A stretch of 64,000 bases of DNA from Tritrichomonas musculus (GCA_039105265.1 JAPFFF010000028.1:186001-250000), one strand, 5' to 3'; shown: positions 21,617 to 32,300, numbered from the stretch's first letter. Numbers and translations: made by a program. The notes: generated from the sequence alone by a model not told the origin.

Positions 21617-22380
21617 CTGGGCTTTTCTGTCCATAAAATTTTCTGTCCGTTTCTAACTTTTTGAAACAAGGCGTCACTTTTTTTGGATAGAAAGCGGTTA
21701 TTTTAATCGATAAACTCTCAAATAATTGAAATAAATGTCCATAACGAACATTTTTTGGACATTTTATATAATCATAAAATATTTAGCATTTTTGATTGTT
21801 CTTTCATATAGTTAAAGAATATTCTCTTATTGCGAAATTAATTGAATTTCATTTATCAATAAAAATAACAATATTTTGAAATTCCATCAATAAATAACTT
21901 ATTATTATTATCATTATTAGTTTTACAACTCTTAATATATATATAATATTGGTATTTTTGAATCCAACATTTTATTTAACGAAGTTATTAAAATGCATTT
22001 TAAAAAAAATATTATCGTTCTTATAACCTTATCAATTTTAGAAAAATTTGAATTTATATTTGTTTTTAATAAGAACCAAATTATCATTTAATTTCATTTT
22101 TTTTAAATATGAACGATTAAATTTTATTCAAAAATAATTTTTTTATTATTATTTTTTGGATAATTCAAAAGCTAAAGTATAAAACAATAAAAAAGAACAT
22201 TAATATTTTTGAGGTAGTTCAATGAAAATATTGAATGTTCTGTCCGTATTTGAGTCAAATGGACATTTTTGGACATTTTGGACAGTGTAAAGTTTTCAAA
22301 ATATAACGAGAAAATTTTCCTGTCCATTGGATATTTTTTAAAACTTTTTGAATGAAATCCGTTTGGACAGAAAAGCCCAG
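21617..22380. mobile_element. 764-bp non-autonomous element, TIR CTGGGCTTTTCTGTCCA, 8-bp target duplication
   Basis: A perfect 17-bp inverted repeat CTGGGCTTTTCTGTCCA marks both ends. The 8 bases AAATCAAT occur directly before 21617 and directly after 22380, a clean target-site duplication. Inside, TGGACATTTT/AAAATGTCCA-type motifs recur near both ends (for example 21736-21760 and 22258-22285), like subterminal transposase-binding repeats. No credible protein is encoded. It sits in the spacer just after the DUF3447 coding part of the 22416-23534 gene. An 8-bp duplication fits hAT-like elements, although the terminus is not the usual hAT one. Confidence 0.88.
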
Positions 22381-22415
22381 AAATCAATCATAAAATTGAA
22401 TTAAAAAATTGAATA

Positions 22416-23534
22416 TTAAACAGTATTCATAATAATTTTTTTTAAAATTCTGAGTTTATAATTAACATCAATAATATTTTCATCAAGAATCATTTTAACA
22501 ATATGGAAATAATCATAGCGGCAAAGATAGAAAAGAGAAGACCTGACGTGGTCAACTACAACGAATGCAAAATTATAATATTTGATGCTTGTTATAAAAA
22601 TCTCAAAATTATTTTCTCTTTTTTCTGACAAATAATTTGTAATAAAATAATTGGCAATGCCATTGTGATGGCATTTAATCGATTCAGCAAAACAATCTTG
22701 ATAAGAATCATGCAATGGTCTGATATGGTTTTCTTCGAGAATATGAATGATATCAGCATTGTTTCCATGAATTGAATAAAACCACAAAGATGGTGTCAAA
22801 TCAAAATGAAATTTTTCCAAATTAACTTTATTTAATCTCAAATATTGAAAGATTTGAATTGATCCATAAAATGCAGCATATTCAATTAAAGTTGATGTGT
22901 ATTTAATTAAAAAAGGGTTTGTCTCAAAAATAGACGGTTCTATTTCAATTGAAAGTGAAATGTTGGTTTGATTAACATATGAAACAAATTCATCAATAGA
23001 ATCATTTTGAATCAATTGGCAAATATAGTTATCATTCTCACCAATTTGTCGTTTTTTGTCAAAATTATCTGGAATTTCTTTCAATATTTCTTCGGTTAAA
23101 CTTTTTGATAAAAACGGTTTTACCTCTGGGAAAAAGTAATGAGGATAAAAAGCATCTAAATATTTACCTTCTGAAATGAATAATGTTATTGACTTATCTA
23201 TTGTTAATAATTTGTTTTCTATAAGAATTAAAAGAATTCTTTTGTTGCTCTTGAAAATTTCAAATATTTCGTTGTTTGTAAAATTTTGTTCAATTTTCTC
23301 TTTAAAAAATTGAATAATTTGCTCCATTTTGGCGATTAAACCATTTGAACGATGAAAACCATTCGATATTTTTACGATCATATGAAGAAAAGACTTGAAC
23401 AAATTGGTATCATTAAATATTTTTTGATCGTCGAAAAAAGTAATAATATCATCACAATTAACTTCATCATTAAGAAATTCAAGGAATTTTTCTTGAATTT
23501 CTTTCATTTTATCAAAATAATCTTGAAACTCCAT
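22416..23534 (-). CDS. DUF3447 / ankyrin-repeat protein
   Basis: 372 residues from the M-E-F start (23534). The order matches the paralogue at 29195: an N-terminal helical region (1-175, with F-F-K-E-K-I and F-K-S-N-K-R-I-L-L-I-L-I), I-G-E-N-D-N-Y-I-C-Q-L-I, then DUF3447 (L-I-E-Y-A-A-F-Y-G-S, S-I-H-G-N, C-H-H-N-G) and Y-L-C-R-Y-D-Y-F. The frame closes where the interrupted ankyrin array should begin; modules continue at 21365-19140 beyond an inserted element. TATCGTTA lies about 30 nt upstream of the ATG. Function unknown; these ankyrin proteins are probably cytosolic scaffolds. Confidence 0.82.
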   Translation of the reverse strand: MEFQDYFDKMKEIQEKFLEFLNDEVNCDDIITFFDDQKIFNDTNLFKSFLHMIVKISNGFHRSNGLIAKMEQIIQFFKEKIEQNFTNNEIFEIFKSNKRILLILIENKLLTIDKSITLFISEGKYLDAFYPHYFFPEVKPFLSKSLTEEILKEIPDNFDKKRQIGENDNYICQLIQNDSIDEFVSYVNQTNISLSIEIEPSIFETNPFLIKYTSTLIEYAAFYGSIQIFQYLRLNKVNLEKFHFDLTPSLWFYSIHGNNADIIHILEENHIRPLHDSYQDCFAESIKCHHNGIANYFITNYLSEKRENNFEIFITSIKYYNFAFVVVDHVRSSLFYLCRYDYFHIVKMILDENIIDVNYKLRILKKIIMNTV

Positions 23535-23836
23535 GATCAAAAAAAGAAAAATATAAGTATGTAACGATAGAAAATTTTCAATAAATTGAAAAAAAAATTC
23601 TATAGATTTTGTTTGAAAAGTATTTAATTAAAATGCATATATTATGTAGAATTTGGTCAATTTAAAGACCAACCTCCTAAGAAGGTATTTTCTATTTATT
23701 TAATTCTTGAGAAAATCATATGTATCTTTCTAATAGTATGGTTTTTTAGTTTAATTCGGTATTGTTCATATGCCACACGATATAAATATTCTCTAACAAG
23801 TACTGATTTAAATTCTTGCATATTGAGCTTGCTAAT

Positions 23837-23932
23837 TTAGAGTTCTTCGTAATATTTATTATCATCTCCCTCATTAGTAAGAAATTCTAATAAAATGTTT
23901 AGTATTGATTTCATTTTCTCTAGATATTCCAT
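23837..23932 (-). pseudogene. N-terminal fragment of a DUF3447/ankyrin protein
   Basis: 31 codons starting M-E-Y-L-E-K-M-K-S-I, matching the first residues of the paralogues (for example M-N-F-E-E-Y-L-E-E-M-K at 29195), then a stop. It lies 300 bp upstream of the full gene on the same strand, so it is likely the stump of a tandem duplicate. A further open stretch of about 45 codons follows at 23700-23830 without recognisable similarity. Confidence 0.6.
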
Positions 23933-24230
23933 GATCTTATTTGTTTATTATAAAATATTTGTATTATATAAAATTGAGACAGCATTATTAATTATTTGAT
24001 TTTTAATTGAAATTTAGACTTATTTCTTATGAATTTTTAATTTGTATGTATTGTTTATATCTTCTAAAATTAAATATTTATAATTTATATTTTTATTTTT
24101 ATAATTAATATAAATATTTTATTAAATATTTTATATATATATTTCGAATACTTTCAGAAATTTATGTATAAATTTAAATTTTTTTTTGCATCAATTTTGA
24201 AAGTTAATTTGCCTATACAACTTTTTCTGA

Positions 24231-25325
24231 AATTTTAAAATCATTACAGGTTTGCATAATCGGCAATCTTTATCCGCAGCAATCAACGAATTAAAAAATC
24301 TAAGAATAAAGCCTAGGAGATCCTATAAATATCCATCAAATGTATCGAATCAAAATAAATCTATCCAGTCCGTTGCTGAAAAGCCAACTAGCAGATACTA
24401 TAGTGTTCCCGAATCGATACCATCGAATGATTATTTTAGTAAATCTACCTGCAGCGCCAAACCAGATTTGATTTCTGATACATGTCAAACATCTCAAGGA
24501 AAGACGCTAATTAATTCTATTTTTTCCTCATCAGCATATAATCCAAAAGTCATCAGACCAATATCCTCACCAGCCAAAGACAATTCAACACCAAACCCTT
24601 CCATATCCCATGTCCACCTCCCAGACGCACCAACTACAGTCTCCCGTCCTACAAGTCCACGATATACGGCCACCCCAACCACGGACATGACGAAATCCGG
24701 CCGTCTCTCCTCCAGGAGGTCTAAACGGGCCCGCATTACATCAGCTCGCTCAAACTGCCAAAATGCTCTCAAAAAGTTCCCCTCAGAAAAAATCAAAAAT
24801 CATGTCCATTTTTCCGCTGTCTCAATCCAGCACCCGCCGTCCCAAAACGACGCCAATAAGTACCACAAGTTCGGCGTCCATCTTCTCTATGACACGAACG
24901 AGCGAAAACGCGCATCGGTTTATCTCAAAAAGTCGGCCGATCTGGGCAACGTGAAGGCTGCCCTGCTGTACGGGACGATGCTCAAGGACGGCGACGGCGT
25001 GGAGAAGGACGATGGGCAGGCAGCGCACTACCTGAAAATCGCCGCAGACGCCGGAATCATCGACGCGATGCGCAACTACGCGTTGATGTGCAAGACTGGA
25101 AGCGGCGTCGAATATAGCATGAACGAGGCCGTCAGATACTTCCAAGCGGCGGCCGATCTGGGCGACATGGAGTCGGCGCGGCAGATTGTGAAGATACTGG
25201 AAAACGGATTTCCGTTCCTGCTTGGGAGAAGGGAGTCCGCGAAGTACTACAAGATGCTCGCCGACAAAGGCGACGCTGATGCATTGAGCAAGTACAACGC
25301 GATTGTTGCGAAATTTAGGAAGTGA
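24231..25325 (+). CDS. Ser/Pro-rich protein with C-terminal Sel1 repeats, GC-rich
   Basis: The frame is open from 24231 to the stop at 25325, but no ATG is present near its 5' end (first candidate TTG at 24252). The start must be elsewhere; a CATTACAG directly before 24250 could be a 3' splice site. Residues 1-200 are Ser/Thr/Pro/Arg-rich and look disordered. About 204-345 hold four Sel1 repeats (L-L-Y-G-T-M-L-K-D-G-D-G-V, A-A-D-A-G-I-I-D-A-M). Sampled lines of the last 700 bp are 50-60% G+C, against 15-25% around it, a marked island. The Sel1 repeats resemble those of the 60046 gene, so foreign origin of the protein family is not implied. Confidence 0.7.
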   Translation, partial: NFKIITGLHNRQSLSAAINELKNLRIKPRRSYKYPSNVSNQNKSIQSVAEKPTSRYYSVPESIPSNDYFSKSTCSAKPDLISDTCQTSQGKTLINSIFSSSAYNPKVIRPISSPAKDNSTPNPSISHVHLPDAPTTVSRPTSPRYTATPTTDMTKSGRLSSRRSKRARITSARSNCQNALKKFPSEKIKNHVHFSAVSIQHPPSQNDANKYHKFGVHLLYDTNERKRASVYLKKSADLGNVKAALLYGTMLKDGDGVEKDDGQAAHYLKIAADAGIIDAMRNYALMCKTGSGVEYSMNEAVRYFQAAADLGDMESARQIVKILENGFPFLLGRRESAKYYKMLADKGDADALSKYNAIVAKFRK

Positions 25326-25446
25326 TGCTGATGATATATAATGCTGCGAGTTTTTCTTCTTATTAATTTCATTTAAATGATATCAGATCAATGTAATGAA
25401 AAACGAATAGACATGTTTTATAAAGCTAACTATTAATTACTCCATC

Positions 25447-25572
25447 TAAACTGGTACGCAAATTTTCGGACTTTATCGTACTATTCAATTCATTGAATTT
25501 TAAAAATAATCAATTCAATATTTGAAAAGTTCATTCAAATTTGAATCGTCCGAAAATTTGAGTACCAGTTTA
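25447..25572. mobile_element. 126-bp MITE-like palindrome with TA ends
   Basis: Left arm 25447-25471 and right arm 25548-25572 are inverted copies with one mismatch in 25 (TAAACTGGTACGCAAATTTTC at the left). Both arms start and end in TA, so the unit can be read as AACTGGTAC... flanked by a duplicated TA target, as for Tc1/mariner-derived MITEs. It lies 120 bp after the Sel1 gene, and could alternatively act as a transcript-end hairpin. Confidence 0.6.
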
Positions 25573-26041
25573 TGTAATCATTGTTGCAATTCTTTTTTTG
25601 GTGTAGCAAATTTAATTGATACTCTTTTTGCTAAAAATTATAGCAATGCAGTTTGGCGACCTTCATTTTGTCAATTGTTCTTCCATCATGTAGGCATAGT
25701 TTGCCATTGATTTTTCGTTTCCAATCTTGGAGTTAGATTTATAGTTTTTACTAATATTTAATTTAAAGATGAAGTACAAATTTATTAAGTTTAAAATAGA
25801 GTTTTGAGCTTTTTCTAGCCCTAGATTTCTTTAAAAAGTTGATTTATATTGACCTTAAATTGAATATAATAGGTCAAATGTAATCGTTAATTTAACAATT
25901 AAAAGTAGAGGGCTGACATTTTCATAATGCCCATATATCATATATTATATATTAAAAAACCGCCAAGGGGGATCGAGTTAAGCTGAGCAAAGCGAATTAG
26001 AGACAATACCTTCAAAATTAAAAATAATCTTTTATTTGATT

Positions 26042-26092
26042 ATTATTAAATTGCGACTCTGTTATTAGAACTGGCGTATCTTCAGGTTTGAC
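26042..26092 (-). pseudogene. Inverted 51-bp fragment of the actin-related gene
   Basis: The minus strand matches the plus strand of the neighbouring gene at 26639-26689 at 48 of 51 positions and encodes E-D-T-P-V-L-I-T-E-S-Q-F-N-N, the actin-family block around V-L-L-T-E-A. Outside these bases the similarity ends abruptly. Just left of it, 25960-26010 is an unusually GC-rich stretch (CCGCCAAGGGGGATCGAG) of unknown nature. Confidence 0.7.
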
Positions 26093-26398
26093 TTTTTTAG
26101 AATCGATTTCCCTCCCAATTTTTCGGGAAGAAACATTTAGTCATTAAATTATCATAATATTTTTTTCCCCGTGAAACTTATAAATAAAATAAAATATAAT
26201 TAAAAAATAATTTATTACGTGTATGATTTGTGTCTTGAATTTGGTATGGTAATATTTAGAATTAATTGAGAAAAAAACATTTTAAAAAAGTACGGTAAAA
26301 CCATAATTGATTTCAAACTTTTTCAATGGCTTATATTGGTCACCTCACCAAAATCATATCTTCTCTTCACATTAATTTTCCTAAAAAAATCCAGTTAA

Positions 26399-27376
26399 AT
26401 GTCAAGCCAAAAAGCAGCTATCTTTGATTTTGGAACCTTTGAAACAAAAATTGGATTTGCTGGTGACAAAAAGCCGCAAAAGACTTTCTATTCAGTAGTT
26501 GATTCTTCAAATAAACATGGGGTCGGTGATTCGGCTGAAGAAGTTAGAGGCAGAATCAATTTTATAATTGACAATTGTGTTGTTACTAATTGGGACTTAA
26601 TGGAATCCTTAATTACGTATTCATTTAATTGGCTTAGAGTCAAAGCTGAAGACACGCCAGTTCTAATTACAGAGTCGCAATTTAATAATAGGGGACAGAG
26701 AGAAAAAATTTCCCAAATCTTATTTGAAACATTTAATATTCCTTCGTTAACAATAATATCCCAAGCATATCTCTCATTACTTGCAACCGGATCTGAAACA
26801 GGAATGGTACTGAATATTGGAGAAGGCGCTTCATTTGCTGTTCCAATTTATGAAAGTGTTCCTTCATTATATGCATTGAAAAAATGTAATATATCTGGAT
26901 CTAAGATTAATGAATACATGTTTCTTTTAGATGCTTATGGTTCTGGTGGGCAAAAAACATCTTTTAAAGATAAAGATAAACTTTTTAAAGATAAAAAAAA
27001 TGGTGGTCATCATGAATGCATGGAGCTCCTTTTTGATCCTTCTTTGAGTGGACAGTCAGGTGACAGTATTACTAAAGTTCTCTTTGATTCAATTATGGCA
27101 GCCAATATTGATTTAAGAAAAGATCTTTTCTCTAATATCGTCTTAAGTGGAGGATCAACAATGTTTGATGGATTTCCCGAGAGAATTAAAAAAGAAATTA
27201 CTGAAATGGCACCGGATGATATGAATGTTGATATTATCGCACAACCAGATCGTGATCAATTGGCATGGAAAGGGGGATCAATTTTTGCTACTCGTCCTGA
27301 ATATGAAAAACTGAAATTATCTAAAGACGAATATTTAGATTTCCTTGGAATCATCCATAGGCAATTTATCTATTAA
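26399..27376 (+). CDS. Divergent short actin-related protein
   Basis: 325 residues against about 375 for actin. Matches: G-F-A-G-D-K-K-P at the N-terminus, D-T-P-V-L-I-T-E-S-Q, I-S-Q-A-Y-L-S-L-L-A-T-G, V-L-N-I-G-E-G (phosphate loop 2), L-F-S-N-I-V-L-S-G-G-S-T-M-F, W-K-G-G-S-I-F-A and an I-I-H-R-Q-F end. The first phosphate loop reads F-D-F-G-T-F instead of D-N-G-S-G, the second lacks the D of D-S-G-D-G, and most of subdomain 4 (actin residues about 195-260) is replaced by a short Lys/Asp stretch. It is therefore unlikely to polymerise or hydrolyse ATP like actin. It fits none of the standard Arp classes I can recall. The ATG at 26399 gives a normal actin-family start. Confidence 0.85.
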   Translation: MSSQKAAIFDFGTFETKIGFAGDKKPQKTFYSVVDSSNKHGVGDSAEEVRGRINFIIDNCVVTNWDLMESLITYSFNWLRVKAEDTPVLITESQFNNRGQREKISQILFETFNIPSLTIISQAYLSLLATGSETGMVLNIGEGASFAVPIYESVPSLYALKKCNISGSKINEYMFLLDAYGSGGQKTSFKDKDKLFKDKKNGGHHECMELLFDPSLSGQSGDSITKVLFDSIMAANIDLRKDLFSNIVLSGGSTMFDGFPERIKKEITEMAPDDMNVDIIAQPDRDQLAWKGGSIFATRPEYEKLKLSKDEYLDFLGIIHRQFIY

Positions 27377-27764
27377 ACGTTTTTATTCAAAACAGTGAAC
27401 GATCTATTATTTTTACACTACAATTTAAAAAATATGGTTTAATATATTTTTGTCGCGATTCTTTTTCAAAAAAAATTTGAATGTCATGATTCTAAAAGAA
27501 AAAAATGTATAACTTTTTGAGTAAAAATTGAATGTATGATCGAAAATGATAAAATCTAAAGAAAACATATATATTATATTAAAAAACAGTAGTAACAAAT
27601 AATACACTCTTTTTTTACAAAATGAATAATTCAGTATCAATAAAATTCAAGAATTACTTTATTATATAAACAATACATGTTGAAATTATCTGTTTAAAAA
27701 TTCATTTAAAAGATAAATAAATCAAAAAACTGTGAATTTAAATATCTCATGAATGCGTAATATT

Positions 27765-28948
27765 AGAGGTATTCATGTTAAGTGACTTAACGTCTTTTTG
27801 AATTTTTCTTATCTCATTATTTCCATCAATATTAAGTTATATGCATTCAAATCAATAATTTTTAATTAATTGTTCGATATAATCATTTTAAGAATGTCTA
27901 ACACTGTTAATTTTATAAAAATTTTAATCTGATATATCTTTAATATTTCATTCAATCTTTATGATTTTTGAAAATTCCAAATGTATTTATATTAATACGC
28001 TATGATTAATTAAATTATTAGATTTTTCAAATTTAATTAGATTTATAAACAGAAATAAAAAGAAATTAAATTTATTTTCATATATAAACTTATCATATCT
28101 TTTTTTTCAGCCAAGAATTTTATATAATACTTTTCCATATGATATTTTATTATATGTATTAATGTATATGTTGGTGCTTAAGATATTCATACGCTTAATT
28201 TTTAGAAATAATGGTTTTGAATTTAATTGCTTATTTTAATGGTGTAAAATGTCATAAAAAGAGTTTAAAAATATGTATTTCAAGAAATAAAAAAGTTTTC
28301 AAGTATATATATCACTAAACATATTTATTATATTTTGAATATTATTGTATTTAATTTTTTATTGTAAAAATAAAATGATTAATCAAGATTTTATAATTTA
28401 TTAATTAAAAAATATTAATTCAATATTTATTTTATTTCATTCAATATATAAACTAATCATGTATTCAAAAAAATGATCGTATTTTCAATAATAAATCTTT
28501 ATTCAAATTATAATTATGAATTTATCTTTATATTCAATATAATAAACCATATTATATATATATAAATATAATATAAAACATTACATAAAAAATAAATAAT
28601 ATAACATAAAAAAATATATTGAAATATTATATAAATAAATCAGCAGCTACAAAAAATTAAATTATTTCAATTTTATAATAATCCTTTGAAATATTACTCC
28701 ATTTTCATTGAAATATTTTCTTTCAAATCAAACAACTTTTGTTAATGATTTTAAAAATTGAGAATTCAATTTCTCTAACAAAAGTTCTCCATAGCCATTT
28801 AGTCATAGAAATATAATTTATATTAATATCTCGAAATCAAACGTATAAAACATTATATACTTTCGATTATAGCATATATATAAAATATTAAAAATAATTT
28901 TTAATTATCAATCGAATTTCTAGGCTAGATCTCTTCATGAATACCTCT
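27765..28948. mobile_element. 1184-bp non-autonomous element, copy 2, TIR AGAGGTATTCATG
   Basis: Same termini and nearly the same sequence as 14874-16058, in the same orientation. Scattered substitutions and small indels separate the copies. The flanks (GTAATATT and ATATAATT) do not give a clean 8-bp duplication, unlike copy 1, so the duplication has decayed or this copy arose with rearrangement. An internal inverted repeat AACTTTTGTTA...TAACAAAAGTT (about 28734-28786) is shared. Confidence 0.85.
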
Positions 28949-29194
28949 ATATAATTATAATGTTCATTATCGATCAGCATATTTCATTAACATCAGTTTA
29001 TTTTTGAAATTATTTGAACATGCACTAAATATACAGTTTATTTTATTACAGAAAAGCTGATATTATACTTTTTTTTTTAATGGAAATAAAAATCTTTTTA
29101 TATTTTGAATAGTTTATATTTATATTTTTCTGCGCAAAAAGCGGTTGGAAAAACTTTAGATTCAATATTATTGTTTGATTTTTTGTTTCTCTGA

Positions 29195-30304
29195 ATGAAT
29201 TTCGAAGAATATTTGGAGGAAATGAAAAGGATCCAGAAAAATCTGCTGGACTTTCTTGAATGTAATGACGAAAATGCTACTCTTACTAATATATTTGAAG
29301 ATAATAGATTTCATGAAGATAAACATGAACTCATTTCAATATTACATTTTGTATTAAAAATATCTAATAATCATCATCGAGATGAGAATTTTTTTAGTAA
29401 AATCGAAGAAATTTTGCAATTTTTCAAAGAAGATATCAAAACAAAACTTTCAAATTCGGAAATTTTCAATATTTTCAAGAGTAACAAAAAAATACTTTTA
29501 TTTTTAAATCAAGAATTTTTGTTTACTTTTGATGAACAAATTGTTAAAGAAATTATCCAATCCAAATATATCAAAGCTGACTATTCAAAATATTTTTCAC
29601 CAGAAATTCGACCATTTATAAATGAGAAATGGTTTCCAAAAGAAATCAAAGAAGACGATTTGTTTAGAAAAGAATTACCAGAATATTTTTATGATAATAG
29701 AAAAAATGGCGAAAATGACAGTTTTATTTGTGAAATGATTCAAAAAGACTCGGTTGATAATTTTATCCAATATGTAAATCAGTCTTTTTATCCGCTTGAT
29801 TCTCAAATTGATCGATCGATTTATGAGACAAACAACTTTTTACTGAAAAACGAGCAAATAAGATTAATTGAATATGCTGCATTTTTCGGTTCAATTCAAA
29901 TTTTTCAATACCTGAGAATGAATAAAATTAAATTAACGCCATCTTTATGGCTTTATGCAATTCATGGTAAAAACGCAGAAATTATTCATTTGCTTGAAGG
30001 AGATAATATTAAACCAAGAGATCAAACTTACAAAGAATGCTTAATAGAATCAATTAAATGTCATCACAATGATATAGCGAATTACATTCTCGATCAACAT
30101 CTTCAAAATGAAAAAGATGACTCGAATAATATTTTGGTTAATTGTCTTAAATATTTCAATTTGTGTTTTGAACAAAATAATTTAATCAATGAATCCTCAT
30201 TTTGTCATTTATGTAGATATGATTATTATTGTCTTGTTAATTTCCTTTTAAAAGAAAAGAATATTGATATAAATGCAAAAACAATTTATATAACAAAAAA
30301 TTAA
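29195..30304 (+). CDS. DUF3447 / ankyrin-repeat protein
   Basis: 369 residues, starting M-N-F-E-E-Y at the first ATG. N-terminal helical region (1-175); E-N-D-S-F-I-C-E-M-I near 181; DUF3447 core with L-I-E-Y-A-A-F-F-G-S (about 230), A-I-H-G-K and C-H-H-N-D; Y-L/H-L-C-R-Y-D-Y-Y and N-F-L-L-K-E-K-N-I-D-I-N at the end, where the first ankyrin module is cut. The stop follows at 30302. Eight more modules follow on the same strand, so the coding part is probably the first section of a longer gene. Closest relative in the window is the 22416-23534 gene. Confidence 0.83.
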   Translation: MNFEEYLEEMKRIQKNLLDFLECNDENATLTNIFEDNRFHEDKHELISILHFVLKISNNHHRDENFFSKIEEILQFFKEDIKTKLSNSEIFNIFKSNKKILLFLNQEFLFTFDEQIVKEIIQSKYIKADYSKYFSPEIRPFINEKWFPKEIKEDDLFRKELPEYFYDNRKNGENDSFICEMIQKDSVDNFIQYVNQSFYPLDSQIDRSIYETNNFLLKNEQIRLIEYAAFFGSIQIFQYLRMNKIKLTPSLWLYAIHGKNAEIIHLLEGDNIKPRDQTYKECLIESIKCHHNDIANYILDQHLQNEKDDSNNILVNCLKYFNLCFEQNNLINESSFCHLCRYDYYCLVNFLLKEKNIDINAKTIYITKN

Positions 30305-30309
30305 TAAAA

Positions 30310-32300
30310 TTCTTTTTTAGATATTTGAATTACATTTTAAAATCATGTTTCTAAATGACATTTAAAATCATGTATATGAGTAAAATTTAAAGTCATATAT
30401 TTGAATGATATTTAAGATCATAAATTTGAATGAAATTCATATATACATTCATAAAACAGCATTATTTACAGCAGTTGAGAAAGGAAATATTGAAATCATC
30501 AAACTTTTATTAACTAACGAAAAAATTGAAGTTGATACTCTATCTGTTTTCATCATTCTTTTTATAAAATTCAAATTTAAATAATTGAAAATAATTTAAA
30601 ATCTTATATTTAAGTTCCATTTTAAATTATATATTTGAGTGGAATCATAAATTATTAATTTGAATGAAATTTAAGATCATATATTTGAATGAAATTCATA
30701 TTACATTCATAAAACAGCATTATATACAGCAGTTGAAATAGGAAATATTGAAATCGTCAAACTTTTATTAACTAATGAAAAAATCAATGTTAATATTCTT
30801 AATATTTTCTTTTTATTTATATAAAATTCAAAATCATATATTTTAATTATATTAAAAAATCATATATTTGAATAACATTTAAATTCTTATTTTTAAATTT
30901 CATTTAAAATCATATATTTGAATTACATTTAAAGTTGAATAATTAAATTATATTTAAAATCATATATTTGAATGGAGTTTAAAAACATATATTTAAATAA
31001 TATTTAAAATCATATAGTTGAATGAAATATAAAATCATATATTCAAATAGAATTTCGATATGAATTCATAAAACAGCATTATTTATGGCAGTTGAAAAAG
31101 CTAATATTGAAATCATTAAACTTTTATTAACAAATGAAAAAATTGATGTTAATATTACATATGTTTTCAACATATTTTTTATAAAATTCAAAATCATATA
31201 TATTAACTCCATTTTAAACCATATTTTTAAATTCTATTTGAAATCATATAATTGAATTTCATTTAAAATCATATAATTCAATGACATTTGAAATTATATC
31301 CTTGAATAGCATTTGAAATCATATAATTGAATGGAATATAAAATCATATATTTAAATAATATTTATAAGAATATATTTGAATATAATTCAAAATCATATA
31401 TTTTAAATATCATTTTAAATGATATATTTGAATGAAATTCCTATATGAATTCATATTACGGTATTGTATAAAGCAATTGAAAAAGAAAATATCGAAATCA
31501 TCAAACTTTTATTAACTAATGAAAACATCGATGTTAATTTTATAAATATTTCCTTTTTTTTTTTTTTATGACATTAAAATTAATTATATTAATTATATTA
31601 ATTATATTAATTGTATTTTATTTAAAATTGTATTTTTGAATTCCATTTAAAATCATATAATTGAATATCATTTGAAATCATATATTTAGATAAAATTCTG
31701 AAATAAATTCATCAAACAGCATTATCTAAAGCAATTGAGATTCAAAATATTGAAATTGTCAAACTTTTACTAAAAAATGATAAAATCGATGTTAATATTC
31801 CAAATATTTTCATTTTATTTTTCAAAAAATTCAAAATCATATATTTTAATCACATTTTAAATGATATATTTGAATGGAATTTAAAATCATATATTTGAAT
31901 ATAATTGAAATTCAATTATTTGAAATACATTTAACATTATATATTTGAATGATATTCTAAATCATATATTTGAATGCCATTTCTTTATGATTTCATGTAA
32001 CAGTATTATATGAAGCAATTCAAAAAAAAAATATTGAAATCATCAAACTTTTATTAACTAATGAAAAAATCAATGTTAATATTATAAATATTTTCATCAT
32101 TCTCTTTATAAAATTCCAATTCATGTCATTGAATATAATTCAAAATCATCTTTTTATACTCCATTTAAAACCATTCTTTTAAGTTCCATTTAATATCATA
32201 TATTTGAATGGAATTATAAAATAAAATATTTGAATAATATTTCAAATCATATTTTTCAATATAATTTATAATCATATTTTAGAATAGAATTTCGATATTA
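30310..32300 (+). repeat. 25-nt minisatellite filling ankyrin spacers (locus 3)
   Basis: The spacers consist of degenerate tandem units close to AAATCATATATTTGAATGG plus AATTTA (25 nt). Examples are at 30840-31050, 31190-31420, 31620-31690 and 31840-31980. As 25 is not a multiple of three, each extra unit shifts the reading frame. The units have the same orientation relative to the ankyrin sense strand as those at 41235-44300. Confidence 0.8.

Noticed and set aside
24494-25145. Long minus-strand frames opposite the GC-rich Sel1 gene
   Set aside because: High G+C lengthens chance frames. The plus frame has clear Sel1 repeats, the minus frames match nothing.
25950-26030. GC-rich stretch CCGCCAAGGGGGATCGAG as a possible structural RNA
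   Set aside because: No cloverleaf, box motifs or stable paired stems found; recorded only as odd composition.
30310-32300. Regular repeats with spacers, considered as a CRISPR-like array
   Set aside because: Repeat units are degenerate and adjacent, the longer units are ankyrin codons, and the genome is eukaryotic.
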